In this document: positions 26,408 through 36,805 of the stretch, in pieces
Position numbering within the stretch: the stretch's first letter is position 1
Layout: the number at the start of each line of letters is the position of its first letter
Assembly (NCBI RefSeq): GCF_000987835.1
Contig: NZ_CP011308.1
Location: 1,674,001-1,738,000, forward strand
Length of the DNA: 64,000 nucleotides
Direction of reading: 5' to 3'
Source of the DNA: Sulfurovum lithotrophicum
GTDB taxonomy: Bacteria; Campylobacterota; Campylobacteria; Campylobacterales; Sulfurovaceae
Translations under genes and position numbers: made by a program
The notes under the pieces: model-generated
Seen by the model: the letters and a program-made list of their open reading frames with translations, nothing else
What the model was told of the DNA's origin: nothing
Database searches by the model: none

Positions 26408-27202
26408 TTACCTGATAATGATTTTGGCATACATGCCGGGATAAACCGACTTGCCTTTGTGGTCAAACTCTATCTTGATCTTGAATTTGTGTGTCATAGG
26501 ATTGGAACTCGGTATGATAGACGAGATCTTTCCTGTCGTTTTCAACGCCAGAGATGGTATTTCCACTTCGACTTTTTTACCCAGACTAATATGGGGTAAC
26601 TGTGTTTCAGAGATCTCCGCAACGATCTTGAGACGACTTAGGTCTGTCAGAACCACAGCAGGCATTCCGGGAATGGCCATCTCCCCCTCATTGATCTTTT
26701 TTGCAACAATAACACCGTCATTGGGAGCGGTGATCTTCAGGTAATTATACTGATTAAGCACTTCTTCTTTTTTTGCCAAGGCCTGGTTGACCTGCTCCTG
26801 GGATATAGTTACCATATCTTTAAGGTTCTTTGCTGCCAGTTGAAGAGTTTCCAACTCATATTTGGAAACCATCTTCTTCTCATAAAGTCTTTTGTGTCTC
26901 GCTAAGTTGAGTATAACGTTGTTATATTGGTTTTTGTTCATCTGCAGTGCCAGTCTTGCCTGTGAGATCGCAAGATCAACCTGTCTTTCCGCTGCTTCGA
27001 TCTCTTTGGAGTCGATCTCGTAAAGCAATTGCCCTTTTTTTACGATATCACCTTCCGATACCGCCATGTTTTTAATATAACCCATATAACGGCTTGTCAT
27101 CATCTTCTGGTTATCAGATACAACCGATCCGCTCAAGTCAATTTCTACTGCACTCAGCGTTGTCAGTAGGGCAGCTGCCATTAGTGTAATGATCTTTTTC
27201 AT
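26408..27202 (-). CDS. RND efflux periplasmic adaptor
   Basis: A 264-residue membrane-fusion protein with signal peptide (IITLMAAALLTTLSAVE), lipoyl halves flanking a helical hairpin (about residues 60-145), a beta-barrel, and the ending YPGMYAKIIIR. It bridges the inner-membrane RND pump and the outer-membrane channel. The start at 27202 overlaps the end of the upstream channel gene (27199) by four bases, and the pump genes follow within 7 bases, so this is one tripartite operon. It is paralogous to the orphan adaptor at 17428-18228. Confidence 0.9.
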   Translation of the reverse strand: MKKIITLMAAALLTTLSAVEIDLSGSVVSDNQKMMTSRYMGYIKNMAVSEGDIVKKGQLLYEIDSKEIEAAERQVDLAISQARLALQMNKNQYNNVILNLARHKRLYEKKMVSKYELETLQLAAKNLKDMVTISQEQVNQALAKKEEVLNQYNYLKITAPNDGVIVAKKINEGEMAIPGMPAVVLTDLSRLKIVAEISETQLPHISLGKKVEVEIPSLALKTTGKISSIIPSSNPMTHKFKIKIEFDHKGKSVYPGMYAKIIIR

Positions 27203-28617
27203 ACATCTCCTCCTTTGTTTATAATACTTTCAAGTTCGAATATTTTGGTATTTCTCTTGTTGACCACCGTTAAGAGTTTTAAGAGTGATTCAAGCTGTTT
27301 GGACTGCTGGATCAGCACATCTGTAATAGAAGCAAGTCCTTCTTCATAGCGTGTCCTATAGTTTTCATAGACTCTTTTGGCAAACTGTAGCTGTTTCTTA
27401 TAGCTCTTGATATCCGCATCTGCACTCAATATCTCTGTTTTGAGTTTTTTTGCCTTAAGTACGATCCCTTTTTTAGCCAACTCGACCTGGTCACGCACCT
27501 GCAGACGTTTGAGTTTCGCTTTCTCAAGTCTGGCATCGTCCTGCCCGCCGTTGAAGATGTTCCATTTTGCCTGAACACCGAAAGTATAGGAATCTTTTCC
27601 GGTAAAATCGTTAAAGAGCGTATTGTCTGCACTTCCATACTCTGCAAAACCACCCACCGTCGGTAAAAAACTTGACTTTTCCACTTTAACTGCCATTTCA
27701 GAAATCTGTAATCCAAGCTTGGCTTTTTGAATATCGATATTGTTTAATTCAAGCGTATGCTTGTCCACATGTGGCATTGGTGCTCTGGCACTGACCTTAT
27801 GAATGGAACTTATATCTCTATTAAGCAGGAAAGAAAGAAACTGGTAAGCAAGATCTCTGTTAAGTTTTGCCTGGTTATACATACTATCAGCCTCGGCTTT
27901 TCTCGCCTGTACTTCAAGCAGATCCATCTCTTTGGCATAGCCTTCCTTCTGCATATTCCTAATCACATCTTCGAGTGTATTAATGTTCTTCCTGATCTTG
28001 GAGAGATTGGTAATATAACGTTCCACCAGAGAAATATCGTAAAAAGCTTTTTTTACTTCATATATTTTAACATTCAAGAGTTTTTGCGTATCGTATTTGC
28101 TCATACGGTACATTGATTCCATGATATGTTTATACTCTGTCAGTTTACCGCCGGTATAGATAGGTAGCATATAGGAGAGTTTTGTCTGGTAGTTGTTTCT
28201 GGCGCCGGGATAATTCAGGTCATGTGGCTGAATTTCCAATATACTGCTCATACCTTGAAGCATTTGCGGTGTCAATTGCCCGTTATTCGCAGCCATTAAT
28301 GCATTTCCTATCGGTTCAAGGAATTGGCTGAAACCAAAATCTCCAAATGTCGCTTCCCTGTCCATCAGCTTAAAACCAAAAACATTCAAAGCATCGTTGG
28401 AGCGCATTCCTGAAAGAGTGACATCAAGAGAACCGTAGTTCATACCTTCTGCCACCTTTACTTCCATAGCCTGCATCTGTTCATTGAAACGTGCGACCTT
28501 TACTTCCAGGTTATCATGCTTCACCATATCCAATGCCTCGCGAAGTGGCAGGTTCTTTACTCCCGCAACAAGCGGTAAAGAAAGAGATAATAAAAGTATC
28601 ACTCTTTTCATCATCAT
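27199..28617 (-). CDS. TolC-family outer-membrane efflux channel
   Basis: A 472-residue outer-membrane factor: signal peptide (VILLLSLSLPLVAG), then two repeated long helical and beta segments typical of TolC (for example SLVERYITNLSKIRKNINTLEDVIRN region and the later KRVYENYRTRYEEGLASITDVL segment). It is the first gene of the efflux operon and ends with a four-base overlap into the adaptor gene. Two candidate promoters and two palindromes precede it (28642-28699). No regulator gene is adjacent. Confidence 0.9.
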   Translation of the reverse strand: MMMKRVILLLSLSLPLVAGVKNLPLREALDMVKHDNLEVKVARFNEQMQAMEVKVAEGMNYGSLDVTLSGMRSNDALNVFGFKLMDREATFGDFGFSQFLEPIGNALMAANNGQLTPQMLQGMSSILEIQPHDLNYPGARNNYQTKLSYMLPIYTGGKLTEYKHIMESMYRMSKYDTQKLLNVKIYEVKKAFYDISLVERYITNLSKIRKNINTLEDVIRNMQKEGYAKEMDLLEVQARKAEADSMYNQAKLNRDLAYQFLSFLLNRDISSIHKVSARAPMPHVDKHTLELNNIDIQKAKLGLQISEMAVKVEKSSFLPTVGGFAEYGSADNTLFNDFTGKDSYTFGVQAKWNIFNGGQDDARLEKAKLKRLQVRDQVELAKKGIVLKAKKLKTEILSADADIKSYKKQLQFAKRVYENYRTRYEEGLASITDVLIQQSKQLESLLKLLTVVNKRNTKIFELESIINKGGDV

Positions 28618-28641
28618 TGTATCTCCTCAATATAATCGTTT

Positions 28642-28699
28642 ATTATAGCACAAGATGTAGCATTATTGTGCTTTTTTTGTAGTATTCGCGCGAATTATA
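28642..28699 (-). promoter_or_regulatory. Control region of the RND efflux operon
   Basis: Two minus-strand TATAAT boxes (28642-28647 in TGTGCTATAAT, and 28694-28699). Directly upstream of the first is an inverted repeat GCACAA/TTGTGC (28648-28671). The perfect palindrome ATTCGCGCGAAT (28684-28695) touches the second -10 box. Both palindromes are placed as repressor operators would be. Confidence 0.5.
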
Positions 28700-28794
28700 T
28701 CAGAATTAATTTAAAATAATGAAGAATAACTATCTTTTTCATCAATTTGTTTGAATGGAATATGAATAAAGAGTTAAAGTAAAAAATTCAGTTG

Positions 28795-28824
28795 ACAAAC
28801 TACAGGCAAATGCCTGTAGTTTGT
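28795..28824 (-). terminator. Terminator after serA
   Basis: A 14-base perfect stem ACAAACTACAGGCA/TGCCTGTAGTTTGT with a 2-base loop at the serA stop, followed on the minus strand by AACTGAATTTTTTAC. Confidence 0.75.
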
Positions 28825-30413
28825 TAAAGCGTTGCGTGACTTACACTGATGCATGCCTCAAGCGCAGAGAGCGCATCGAGTACATCTTTGGAAACCTGAC
28901 CGTCAACACGGACCACGGCAAGTGCCTGCTGTTTCTTGTCCCGTCCCAGTCTGAAGTCAGAAATGTTCAGACCATTTTCTGCAAGAATACGGCCTACGTC
29001 ACCGATCACACCCGGAGTGTCCGTATTTCTAAAGAAGATCATCGTCCCTTTTGGTTCAACATCCAGAATATAGTCATCAATCTCGATAATGCGCTGTACA
29101 GTATCGTCAAAAACAGTTCCCGCGATCATGATCGTACTGTCAGCCGTAGTAAGCTTGATCTTCACTTTGTTCGTGAAACCACTGGTGTTAGGCAGCACTT
29201 CATTGGCAAGTTCGATGCCACGCTCTTTGGCAACAAATTCGGCATTCACGTAATTCACCTGATCTGCAAGCGATTCGGTCAGTACACCTACGGTAGCGAA
29301 TGTCTGCATAGAGGCAAGATAATCCGATACCGGGCCTTTGGCAGTCACTTTGATAGACTTGACTGCAGATTTTGTCACCTGTGAAGAGAGATGCCCCATT
29401 TTCTGGATCAGTTCAAGGTACGGACGTACAAAGTCCGGCAATTCATTTTCTTTGATCGGAAGGTTCAGTGCATTCGGATAGGCAATACCTTTTGCCGCCG
29501 CAATCGCATTTTCCGCTGCCTGAATGGCAATGTTACGCTGAGACTCTTTTGTATTGGCACCAAGGTGAGGTGTCACCGTTACATTATCAAGATCCAATAG
29601 AGGATGATCTGTAGCCGGCTCTTTGTTGAAAACATCGATACCTGCCATGGCGATCTTACCTGATTTCAAGCCTTCAAGAAGTGCTTCTTCATTGTATAAC
29701 CCGCCACGTGCACAGTTGATGAGGATCACACCATCTTTCATTTTGGCGATCTCATCCTTACTGATCATACCAATGGTCTCTTCAGTTTTCGGTGTATGGA
29801 TCGTAATGATGTCGCAAGCAAGAATATCTTCAAAATTCTTGGTATATCCGATATCAAGATCGGTTGCTTTGCTAGGATCGATATACGGGTCATATGCCAG
29901 TACATCCATCTCAAAAGCTTTGGCTCTTTTACCCACACGCGAACCGATGTTACCAAAACCGATGATACCCAGTTTTTTGTCTTTCAGCTCTGTACCGTAC
30001 CAGTCCTGTCTTCTCCAGACACGGTCCAGCTTAAGATTATTGTGCGCATAGGGAAATTGTCTGACACAGGAAAGCATGTGTGCCAAAGTCAGCTCGACCG
30101 CAGCGATCGTATTGGCTGTAGGTACGTTCATGACTACGATACCCTGCTTGCTTGAACCGGGTATATCTACATTGTCCACACCTACACCCGCACGTACAAT
30201 GGCAGTGATCTTTTTGGCTGATTCAAGAAAAGCCGCATCTACATCTGTAGATGAACGCGTAATGGCAACATCCGCCAGTGGGATGATCTCCGCAATGAGT
30301 TTGTCTTTGGGTTCATCCGCTGCATTGATAAGTTCAATCTCGCTATCGTTCGCAAGTATATCCAAACCGCTTTGGTGAATATGGTCACAAACAACAATTG
30401 TTTTTTTTGACAT
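28824..30413 (-). CDS. serA: D-3-phosphoglycerate dehydrogenase
   Basis: A 529-residue long-form SerA for the first step of serine synthesis. It has a substrate/nucleotide-binding core with the Rossmann motif GFGNIGSRVGKRA near residues 150-162, the catalytic Arg/Glu/His region (NCARGG near 233 and PHLGANT near 283), an intervening domain, and a C-terminal ACT domain (GTMIFFRNTDTPGVIGDVG near 455) for feedback by serine. It follows rpsA with an 84-base gap that contains an imperfect hairpin at 30461-30483 but no clear terminator, so it may be cotranscribed with rpsA. Confidence 0.96.
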   Translation of the reverse strand: MSKKTIVVCDHIHQSGLDILANDSEIELINAADEPKDKLIAEIIPLADVAITRSSTDVDAAFLESAKKITAIVRAGVGVDNVDIPGSSKQGIVVMNVPTANTIAAVELTLAHMLSCVRQFPYAHNNLKLDRVWRRQDWYGTELKDKKLGIIGFGNIGSRVGKRAKAFEMDVLAYDPYIDPSKATDLDIGYTKNFEDILACDIITIHTPKTEETIGMISKDEIAKMKDGVILINCARGGLYNEEALLEGLKSGKIAMAGIDVFNKEPATDHPLLDLDNVTVTPHLGANTKESQRNIAIQAAENAIAAAKGIAYPNALNLPIKENELPDFVRPYLELIQKMGHLSSQVTKSAVKSIKVTAKGPVSDYLASMQTFATVGVLTESLADQVNYVNAEFVAKERGIELANEVLPNTSGFTNKVKIKLTTADSTIMIAGTVFDDTVQRIIEIDDYILDVEPKGTMIFFRNTDTPGVIGDVGRILAENGLNISDFRLGRDKKQQALAVVRVDGQVSKDVLDALSALEACISVSHATL

Positions 30414-30497
30414 CTGAAAACCTTTTAATTTGGGTTGTGTTTAAGTGTATCTATGAAGATAGTGCATGCAGAAGATGCATACACCGTTTTTATTCGA

Positions 30498-32156
30498 TTA
30501 TTTTTTGAACTTGTCACCGAAAGCATCGCCGAGTGTCATGCTATCATCCTGGTTAAGATTGAGTTGTTCCATCGCTTCTCTCTCTTCCTGTCGCTCAAGT
30601 CTCTTGACGGATACTCTGATCCTGTCATTGTTCTCGTCGATGAAAGAGATCACACCTTTGATCTCCTGGCCTTTTTCGATCTCGTCGAATTTAAGCGGGT
30701 GGAGGTCTTCCGTTCTGATCAGTGCATCGACATTGTCGTCAAGTGCGATAAATACACCGAAATCTTTTTTGTCCTTGACAGTACCGGTTACGATAGAACC
30801 GTTCTTGTGCGTCTGTGCAAATGCTTTGATCGGAGAATCTTCAAGCGCTTTTTTGCTCAGAGAAATTTTCCCTGCATCTTTGTCGATCTTAATGATCTTC
30901 ACTTCAACTTCGTCACCGACTGCAAGTTCAGACTTGGCATTCTTGCTCTTATCCCATGATATCTCCTGGTTATGAAGAAGACCTTCTACCGAACCTACTT
31001 TTACAAAAGCACCAAAATCTGTAATGGAAGTGACTTTACCTTTGACGACATCACCGACTCTGTACTGCTGTACAAATGCATCCATAGGTTTAGGAAGAAG
31101 GCTCTTGAGGCTTACTCTGAGTCTTCTGCCTTCTTTGTCAACTTCGATCACTTCAACATTGATCTCTTCGCCGTTTGTCAGATAATCTTTGGGGTGCTTG
31201 ACATTTTTATCCCAAGAAATTTCAGATACATGAAGGAACGCTTCAAGATCTTCACCAAGATCAACGAATACACCGTAAGGCTCAATGTTGGAAACTGTTG
31301 CTGTTACTGTATCGCCTACACCGATGATAGAATCGATATCTGCCCAAGGATCAGGATTGGCATCTTTGATAGAAAGAGAAAGATGTCTTTTTTTCTTATC
31401 ATATTCAAGTGCAATGACATTGACCTCGTCACCTTCCTGGAAATATTTGGAAGGATTGACCGGACCTTTATGGGAGATCTGTGAATAGTGAACAAGACCG
31501 TCCATTCCACCCACATCTACAAACATACCGTAAGATGTAATCTTTTTGATCGTACCTACGACAGGCTCTTTATTCTCTAGAAGTTCTCCAACGATCTCAT
31601 CTGTTTTCGCCTTATCTCTTTCGATAAGTTCTTTTCTTGAAACAACAACTGACCCTTTGTCTTTATCGACTTTTACGATAACTGCTTTGACTTTTTTGCC
31701 AATAGCTTCAAAACCTGGCTTCGAAGAAAGGTATGAAAGTGTGCGTGGCATGAAGAATTCAAGACCATCCACCTCAACGACGTATCCGCCTTTGTTCTTC
31801 TTGGTCACAACACCTTCGATGATATATTCCTGCTCTTCGTCATACTCAGAGATGAACTCGTTCAATGCCGCTCTTCCGAGTGCCGCTTTGTAAGAGATAC
31901 GTCCCCTACCCATGTTCAATACATCAATGTTGTCACCGACATTAAAGAGAATATTTCCCTCTTCATCTTTGATCTCGTCGAGTGCTAGGTTTGCATCTCT
32001 ACCGCCACCGATATCCACTACAGCCAAATTGTCTTTCTCATCGATCTTAACGACCGTACCGGTTACCAAATCACTTCTTGATTCTGATTTTTTAAACGAT
32101 TCCTCAAGCATCGCCTCAAAATCTACATCTTCTATTTCGATATCTTCGAACTTCAT
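30498..32156 (-). CDS. rpsA: 30S ribosomal protein S1
   Basis: A 552-residue S1 protein that binds mRNA on the small subunit. About six S1/OB repeats are visible, each with a G-x-(V/I)-x(n)-G-(A/M/V)-F-V pattern: for example KKITSYGMFVDVGGMDGLVHYSQIS, split as KKITSYGMFV and GGMDGLVHYS, and SITDFGAFVKVGSVEGL. Its own TATAAT box lies 33 bases upstream, and AAGGATAGGT precedes the ATG. In this lineage it lies downstream of ispH and aroA, here separated from aroA by a pair of inverted REP-like elements. Confidence 0.96.
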   Translation of the reverse strand: MKFEDIEIEDVDFEAMLEESFKKSESRSDLVTGTVVKIDEKDNLAVVDIGGGRDANLALDEIKDEEGNILFNVGDNIDVLNMGRGRISYKAALGRAALNEFISEYDEEQEYIIEGVVTKKNKGGYVVEVDGLEFFMPRTLSYLSSKPGFEAIGKKVKAVIVKVDKDKGSVVVSRKELIERDKAKTDEIVGELLENKEPVVGTIKKITSYGMFVDVGGMDGLVHYSQISHKGPVNPSKYFQEGDEVNVIALEYDKKKRHLSLSIKDANPDPWADIDSIIGVGDTVTATVSNIEPYGVFVDLGEDLEAFLHVSEISWDKNVKHPKDYLTNGEEINVEVIEVDKEGRRLRVSLKSLLPKPMDAFVQQYRVGDVVKGKVTSITDFGAFVKVGSVEGLLHNQEISWDKSKNAKSELAVGDEVEVKIIKIDKDAGKISLSKKALEDSPIKAFAQTHKNGSIVTGTVKDKKDFGVFIALDDNVDALIRTEDLHPLKFDEIEKGQEIKGVISFIDENNDRIRVSVKRLERQEEREAMEQLNLNQDDSMTLGDAFGDKFKK

Positions 32157-32188
32157 ACCTATCCTTATGTGTACACAAATTTTGCGAT

Positions 32189-32194
32189 ATTATA
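32189..32194 (-). promoter_or_regulatory. -10 box of rpsA
   Basis: Minus-strand TATAAT within TTTAGATATAATATC, 33-38 bases before the rpsA ATG. Confidence 0.6.
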
Positions 32195-32242
32195 TCTAAA
32201 TTTTTTATCAGAATGCTTAGGATGGAAACAAATTTTAGGTAC

Positions 32243-32270
32243 CGTAGGTCGGGGTGCCCTCGTCCCGACA
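32243..32270 (+). repeat. REP-like palindrome, first of an inverted pair
   Basis: CGTAGGTCGGGG followed by GTCCCGACA: a stem GTCGGG/CCCGAC with a GTAG foot. Its partner at 32313-32338 is in inverted orientation. Confidence 0.6.
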
Positions 32271-32312
32271 TTAAATGGTAAAAAATGTTTATTTGTATTT
32301 AAAATCTAAATT

Positions 32313-32338
32313 GTCGGGGTAAGGCTACCCCGACCTAC
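32313..32338 (-). repeat. REP-like palindrome, second of an inverted pair
   Basis: Stem GTCGGGGTA/TACCCCGAC with a 4-base loop and, on the minus strand, a GTAG foot directly 5-prime. It ends 4 bases before the aroA stop codon and may also terminate aroA transcription. Confidence 0.6.
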
Positions 32339-32342
32339 ACCA

Positions 32343-33626
32343 TTAATAACGGGAAATACTCTCAAATACCTCAAAATAGGTTGGGAAAGTCTTAGCCGTA
32401 CATTCAGGTTCGTTGATTGTCACGGAGACCGGGTCAAGTGCGAGTAGTGAAAAACACATCGCCATGCGATGATCATCATAGGTATCGATGGAGGCATGCT
32501 TGAGCTGCACAGGAGGGGTAATGGTGAGATAATCCTCACCCTCTTCCACTTCCGCACCTACTTTACGCAATTCCGTTGCCATGGCATGGAGCCTGTCCGT
32601 CTCTTTGACACGCCAATTGTAGATGTTACGCAGGGTAGTCGTCCCTTCGGCGAACAGTGCCGTGGTCGCAATGGTCATCGCCGCATCGGGGATATGGTTG
32701 AAATCCATATTGACCGCATTGAGCTCTCCCCTACTGACGGAGACATAGTCATCTCCCCATTCTACTTTGGCACCCATCTTCTCAAGTACATCTGCAAAAG
32801 CGACATCTCCCTGTATAGATGCTTTCCCTATACCTGTCACTTTGACCGTCCCGCCCTTAATGGCCGCTGCCGCCAGGAAATAGGAAGCCGAAGAGGCATC
32901 TCCTTCGACCATGAAAGTTTCAAGCGCCTGGTAGGTTTGTCCACCTTTAATAAAGAAACGTTCATAATTCTCATTACGAACCTCCACACCGAACTGCTTC
33001 ATGATATGCAATGTTATGTCGATGTAGGGTTTGGATACAAGTTCGCCCACGATATCAATCTGCATGTCTCCCCGAGCCATCGGTGCAGCCATCAGGAGTG
33101 CCGTCAAAAACTGGCTCGAGATCGAACCGTCTATCCTGACCTCTCCGCCTTTGAGTCCGTCAGCTTCGATCTTCAACGGCGGATACCCTTCATTCTCAAG
33201 GTAAGTGATCTTCGCCCCTGCTTCTCTAAGTGCATCCACCAGATGGCCTATAGGCCGCTCTTTCATACGCAGTTCTCCGGTAAGCACATAGGTTCCGCTT
33301 CCCAGCGTCAAAGCAGCACATAGCGGGCGCATGGCTGTTCCGGCATTTCCCAAAAAGAGTTCCAGAGGTTTTTTCGTATGAAAGGGGCCGCCGTTTCCAA
33401 CCACGGTACATTCCGTTCTGTCTTCCGAAAGTGTATATTCCACACCCAGAAGTTTAAGCGCATTGAGCATATGCCGGGTATCGTCACTCTCAAGCAGATT
33501 GGTGATCCTGGTTGTTCCTTCTGCCAGTGCCGCGATCAGCAGCGCTCTGTTGGAGAGACTTTTGGAGCCGGGAAGATTTACTTCTCCTTCGATGTATCTG
33601 ATCGGCTTGAGTGTGATGCTGTTCAT
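32343..33626 (-). CDS. aroA: 3-phosphoshikimate 1-carboxyvinyltransferase (EPSP synthase)
   Basis: A 427-residue EPSP synthase of the shikimate pathway, joining PEP to shikimate-3-phosphate. It starts with the substrate Lys/Ser segment [13 protein letters not shown] near residue 18, has [13 protein letters not shown] near residue 90 (PEP binding), and the C-terminal YDDHRMAM motif near residue 385. Length is normal. It follows ispH by 11 bases in the pheS-pheT-ispH-aroA operon. Confidence 0.97.
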   Translation of the reverse strand: MNSITLKPIRYIEGEVNLPGSKSLSNRALLIAALAEGTTRITNLLESDDTRHMLNALKLLGVEYTLSEDRTECTVVGNGGPFHTKKPLELFLGNAGTAMRPLCAALTLGSGTYVLTGELRMKERPIGHLVDALREAGAKITYLENEGYPPLKIEADGLKGGEVRIDGSISSQFLTALLMAAPMARGDMQIDIVGELVSKPYIDITLHIMKQFGVEVRNENYERFFIKGGQTYQALETFMVEGDASSASYFLAAAAIKGGTVKVTGIGKASIQGDVAFADVLEKMGAKVEWGDDYVSVSRGELNAVNMDFNHIPDAAMTIATTALFAEGTTTLRNIYNWRVKETDRLHAMATELRKVGAEVEEGEDYLTITPPVQLKHASIDTYDDHRMAMCFSLLALDPVSVTINEPECTAKTFPTYFEVFESISRY

Positions 33627-33636
33627 GCTGCTCTGC

Positions 33637-34470
33637 TTACTTTAATGCTTCGATTTTATCAATAACGTTTTGAACGATCCAGTCCGGTGTTGAAGCACCC
33701 GCCGAAATACCGCAAAGCTTCTTCCCCCCGAACCATTGGGGATCCAGTTCCGATTCATTCTCTACCAGGTAGCTGTCATCACAGTAACTTTTGCAGATAG
33801 AGTGCAGCTGTTTGGTATTGGAAGAGTGTTTCCCTCCTATCACGATCATGACATCTGCATCCCTGGCAAGCTCTGCCGCTGCATCCTGGTTTTCGAATGT
33901 CGCATTGCAGATCGTATTGAAGACACGTACCTCTTTATGGTTGAGGATCAGCGCATTGACGATCTTTAGAAAATCTTCCGGCTTTCGGGTAGTTTGCGCT
34001 ACCACTGCTACTTTTGAAAGGATAGGAAGCCCTTCAAGTTCATCTTCATGCCTGACGATGAAAGCGTTGCGAAGGTCTTTTGCATAAGAGACAACACCTT
34101 TGATCTCAGGGTGCTCTTTGTCACCGAAAATGACAATACTGTAACCTTTTTCACTCATATTTGCAACGATATTCTGGGGTGTCGTCACATAGGGACAGGT
34201 CGCATCAATGATCGGGTTCTCCTGTGCTTTAAGCTGGGAAAGTTCATCTTTGGGGATACCATGTGTACGGATAACCACGGAATCTTCCGGTGTCACATCA
34301 TCGAGTTTTTCGGCCAGTCCGATATCAAACCCTTCTTTGAGGCGGTTAATCTCGTCTTTGTTATGGATAAGCGGTCCGTAGGTCTTGCTTCCCTGATGCT
34401 CTTCAGCGATCTTGATGGCGCGCTTCACCCCGAAACAGAAACCGTAACTCGATGCAAGCTGTATCTTCAT
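33637..34470 (-). CDS. ispH: 4-hydroxy-3-methylbut-2-enyl diphosphate reductase
   Basis: A 277-residue IspH, last enzyme of the MEP isoprenoid pathway, with an iron-sulfur cluster held by three conserved cysteines seen here at residue 12 ([11 protein letters not shown]), in DATCPYV near residue 91, and in [11 protein letters not shown] near residue 190. The ATG lies one base after the pheT stop, so expression is coupled. Length is slightly short but typical for Campylobacterota. Confidence 0.97.
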   Translation of the reverse strand: MKIQLASSYGFCFGVKRAIKIAEEHQGSKTYGPLIHNKDEINRLKEGFDIGLAEKLDDVTPEDSVVIRTHGIPKDELSQLKAQENPIIDATCPYVTTPQNIVANMSEKGYSIVIFGDKEHPEIKGVVSYAKDLRNAFIVRHEDELEGLPILSKVAVVAQTTRKPEDFLKIVNALILNHKEVRVFNTICNATFENQDAAAELARDADVMIVIGGKHSSNTKQLHSICKSYCDDSYLVENESELDPQWFGGKKLCGISAGASTPDWIVQNVIDKIEALK

Positions 34471-34471
34471 G

Positions 34472-36805
34472 CTATCTCAACTCCGCATTGCAGTTGGTCT
34501 CGAGTGCCTGCATCACTTCTGCCATCACGGCTTCTATATCGCTGTCTTCGAGTGTTTTTTCCATGGACTGGATGAAGAACCTGATAGTCAGACTTTTTTT
34601 GTTCCCCAGTTTTTCATCTTCATAAATATCCACCGGGTAGCTCTCTTTAAGTGTCGGAATATCCAATCCGTTCAGTACTTTGGCCACTTCATAGTATGAG
34701 AGAGATTTGTCTATTACGATACTGAGATCTTTATAGACTCCCTGGAATTTTGAAATAGGTGTTGCATTGATATGTTTTGGCAACAGGGCATCCAAAGAAA
34801 GCTCTGCAATGAATGTTACAGGAATCCCGTACTCCTCCTGTACCGTCGGATGCAGTTTGCTCATATATCCGCATACTTTGCCGTTCACAATAATATCGGC
34901 AGACTGGTAAGGATGGAGTAGTGCATTATTCCTGGTACAGGGTACCAGATCAAAGTCACCGACCACAGCACCGATCTTCTGTGTGAAGGAAGCGAAATCC
35001 ACCATTTTCGGTTTACCCGCATTACTTACATTTTCCCCTTCTATCTGCCCGGAAAAGACAAAGGAGAGCACCTCGGACTCTTCTCTTTGACTCCCGAATA
35101 CCGTACCGATCTCAAAAAGTGGAATAGACTTTTTGGTATAACTGACATTACGCTTGACAGCATTTAGCAGGTTTGTCAGAATCGTACTTCTAAGCGTATT
35201 AAGCTCTTCCGCAATCGGATTGGCAAGGTCAAGCGCTGTCTCCACTGTTTCAAAGCCGTATTTTTCCAATACTGCTCTTTCAGTAAAGACATAAGAAACA
35301 TTCTCATAGAAACCATTTCCTACGGCACGATTTTTAATACTTTTCTTGGCTTTGAAACGATCTGAAGTGGCATTCAGACGTCTCTTCTCTGCAAAAACAA
35401 ACGGTTTGGCTTCAATATTGTTAATGCCAATGATACGAACAATCTCTTCAGTAATATCCTGAATATTCCTGATATCATGTCTGAACAATGGTACAGTCAC
35501 AGCCACATGTTCATGGTCCATCATCGTAATCTCAAACCCCAGCTTTTTCAGGATAGTAACAATCTTGTTCATCTCCACATCCATACCGATAATGGATGAT
35601 ACTTCCCCGGAATCCACAATGATCTTCTTGTTCTGACGTTCCACACGTACATCAAGCGAGCCTTCATAGCAGTTTATATCGCTGTAGTTATCCATCAGGT
35701 AAGCCAGGAACTGCAGACCAAGACCAAGATCGGGATTGGACCCTCTGGATGTCTTATAGTAAAGCTCATCTGTTTTTAATTGATGTTCAGCTACGGCTTC
35801 AACCAAAAGATCAGGATCAATGTAACTTGCTTCGATCAATAGTTTTGCTGTATTGTCCGTTGCTTTATGATCCTCTACCTGATTCACACCGACGATACTT
35901 AATATTTTCTCATGGGCAGATATCTCTATGATACCTTTAGCTTTGGCTCTGGGACTCACCACGATCTTGTCATCTTCATTGCAGAGTGGCACACAGTCAT
36001 ACGCACGCAGAATCACTCCTGTCGTATGGGTGGCATAGGCAAGTATTCTGTCCAGTTTGCCTTCTGCTTCCACATTGACCATTGCCAAACGAAGTCGGAT
36101 CAGGAGGGCGTCATCAATATATTCTATGCTTGCCAGCTTATAGCGCAGATCGGCATCTATTTCACCTTCAGTATGTAACTCTGCATCTCTGGCGATACCA
36201 AGCTTCATTCTCTCAGCCTGCTTGTACTCGAACGGTTTCATCTCTATATTGAGCGCTGCACTGAGATCTCTTGCCACACCATAGATACTAAGACAGTCGC
36301 CTCTGTTGGCCGTGAGTTCAAGCTCTATGACCGTATCGGCAACGGTTGGGTATTCACCAAGCGCTTTCCCTACTTCAAGCTCCCCGATGCTCTCATCGAG
36401 TATCATGATCCCTTTGCCCATTTCAGGCAATCCGAGTTCAGAAGAGGCACAGACCATACCGGCACTCTTCACACCGCGAAGTTCTGCATCTTTGATCTCA
36501 AAATTACCCGGCAGCACGGCACCGATGGTCGCCACAGCCACATACTCTGCATCAAGCACATTGGCTGCTCCACAGACGATCTGCTCGACCCTGCCCCCCA
36601 CATCGATCTGACAGACATTCAACTTGTCTGCGTCCGGATGTTTCTCACAGGAAATGATCTTCCCTACCACAACTTTGGGGTCGATCTCTACCTGGTCGAT
36701 ACTGTCGACTTCCAGTCCAATGGCATTGAACGTTTCATAAAGGGTATCGTTGCTAACCTCGCTCAGATCTATAAATTCATTTAACCAACTTCTTGTTACT
36801 ATCAT
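34472..36805 (-). CDS. pheT: Phenylalanyl-tRNA synthetase beta subunit
   Basis: A 777-residue beta subunit. In order: N-terminal tRNA-binding OB domain ([24 protein letters not shown] near residues 45-70, seen as [11 protein letters not shown]), the B3/B4 editing region, the B5 domain ([19 protein letters not shown] near residue 410), the catalytic-like core, and a C-terminal anticodon-binding FDX domain ([15 protein letters not shown] near residue 690). Its ATG overlaps the pheS stop as ATGA. Confidence 0.96.
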   Translation of the reverse strand: MIVTRSWLNEFIDLSEVSNDTLYETFNAIGLEVDSIDQVEIDPKVVVGKIISCEKHPDADKLNVCQIDVGGRVEQIVCGAANVLDAEYVAVATIGAVLPGNFEIKDAELRGVKSAGMVCASSELGLPEMGKGIMILDESIGELEVGKALGEYPTVADTVIELELTANRGDCLSIYGVARDLSAALNIEMKPFEYKQAERMKLGIARDAELHTEGEIDADLRYKLASIEYIDDALLIRLRLAMVNVEAEGKLDRILAYATHTTGVILRAYDCVPLCNEDDKIVVSPRAKAKGIIEISAHEKILSIVGVNQVEDHKATDNTAKLLIEASYIDPDLLVEAVAEHQLKTDELYYKTSRGSNPDLGLGLQFLAYLMDNYSDINCYEGSLDVRVERQNKKIIVDSGEVSSIIGMDVEMNKIVTILKKLGFEITMMDHEHVAVTVPLFRHDIRNIQDITEEIVRIIGINNIEAKPFVFAEKRRLNATSDRFKAKKSIKNRAVGNGFYENVSYVFTERAVLEKYGFETVETALDLANPIAEELNTLRSTILTNLLNAVKRNVSYTKKSIPLFEIGTVFGSQREESEVLSFVFSGQIEGENVSNAGKPKMVDFASFTQKIGAVVGDFDLVPCTRNNALLHPYQSADIIVNGKVCGYMSKLHPTVQEEYGIPVTFIAELSLDALLPKHINATPISKFQGVYKDLSIVIDKSLSYYEVAKVLNGLDIPTLKESYPVDIYEDEKLGNKKSLTIRFFIQSMEKTLEDSDIEAVMAEVMQALETNCNAELR

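Noticed and set aside
30461-30483. Imperfect hairpin between rpsA and serA as a terminator
   Set aside because: The stem has a mismatch and no T-run on the minus strand; support is too weak.
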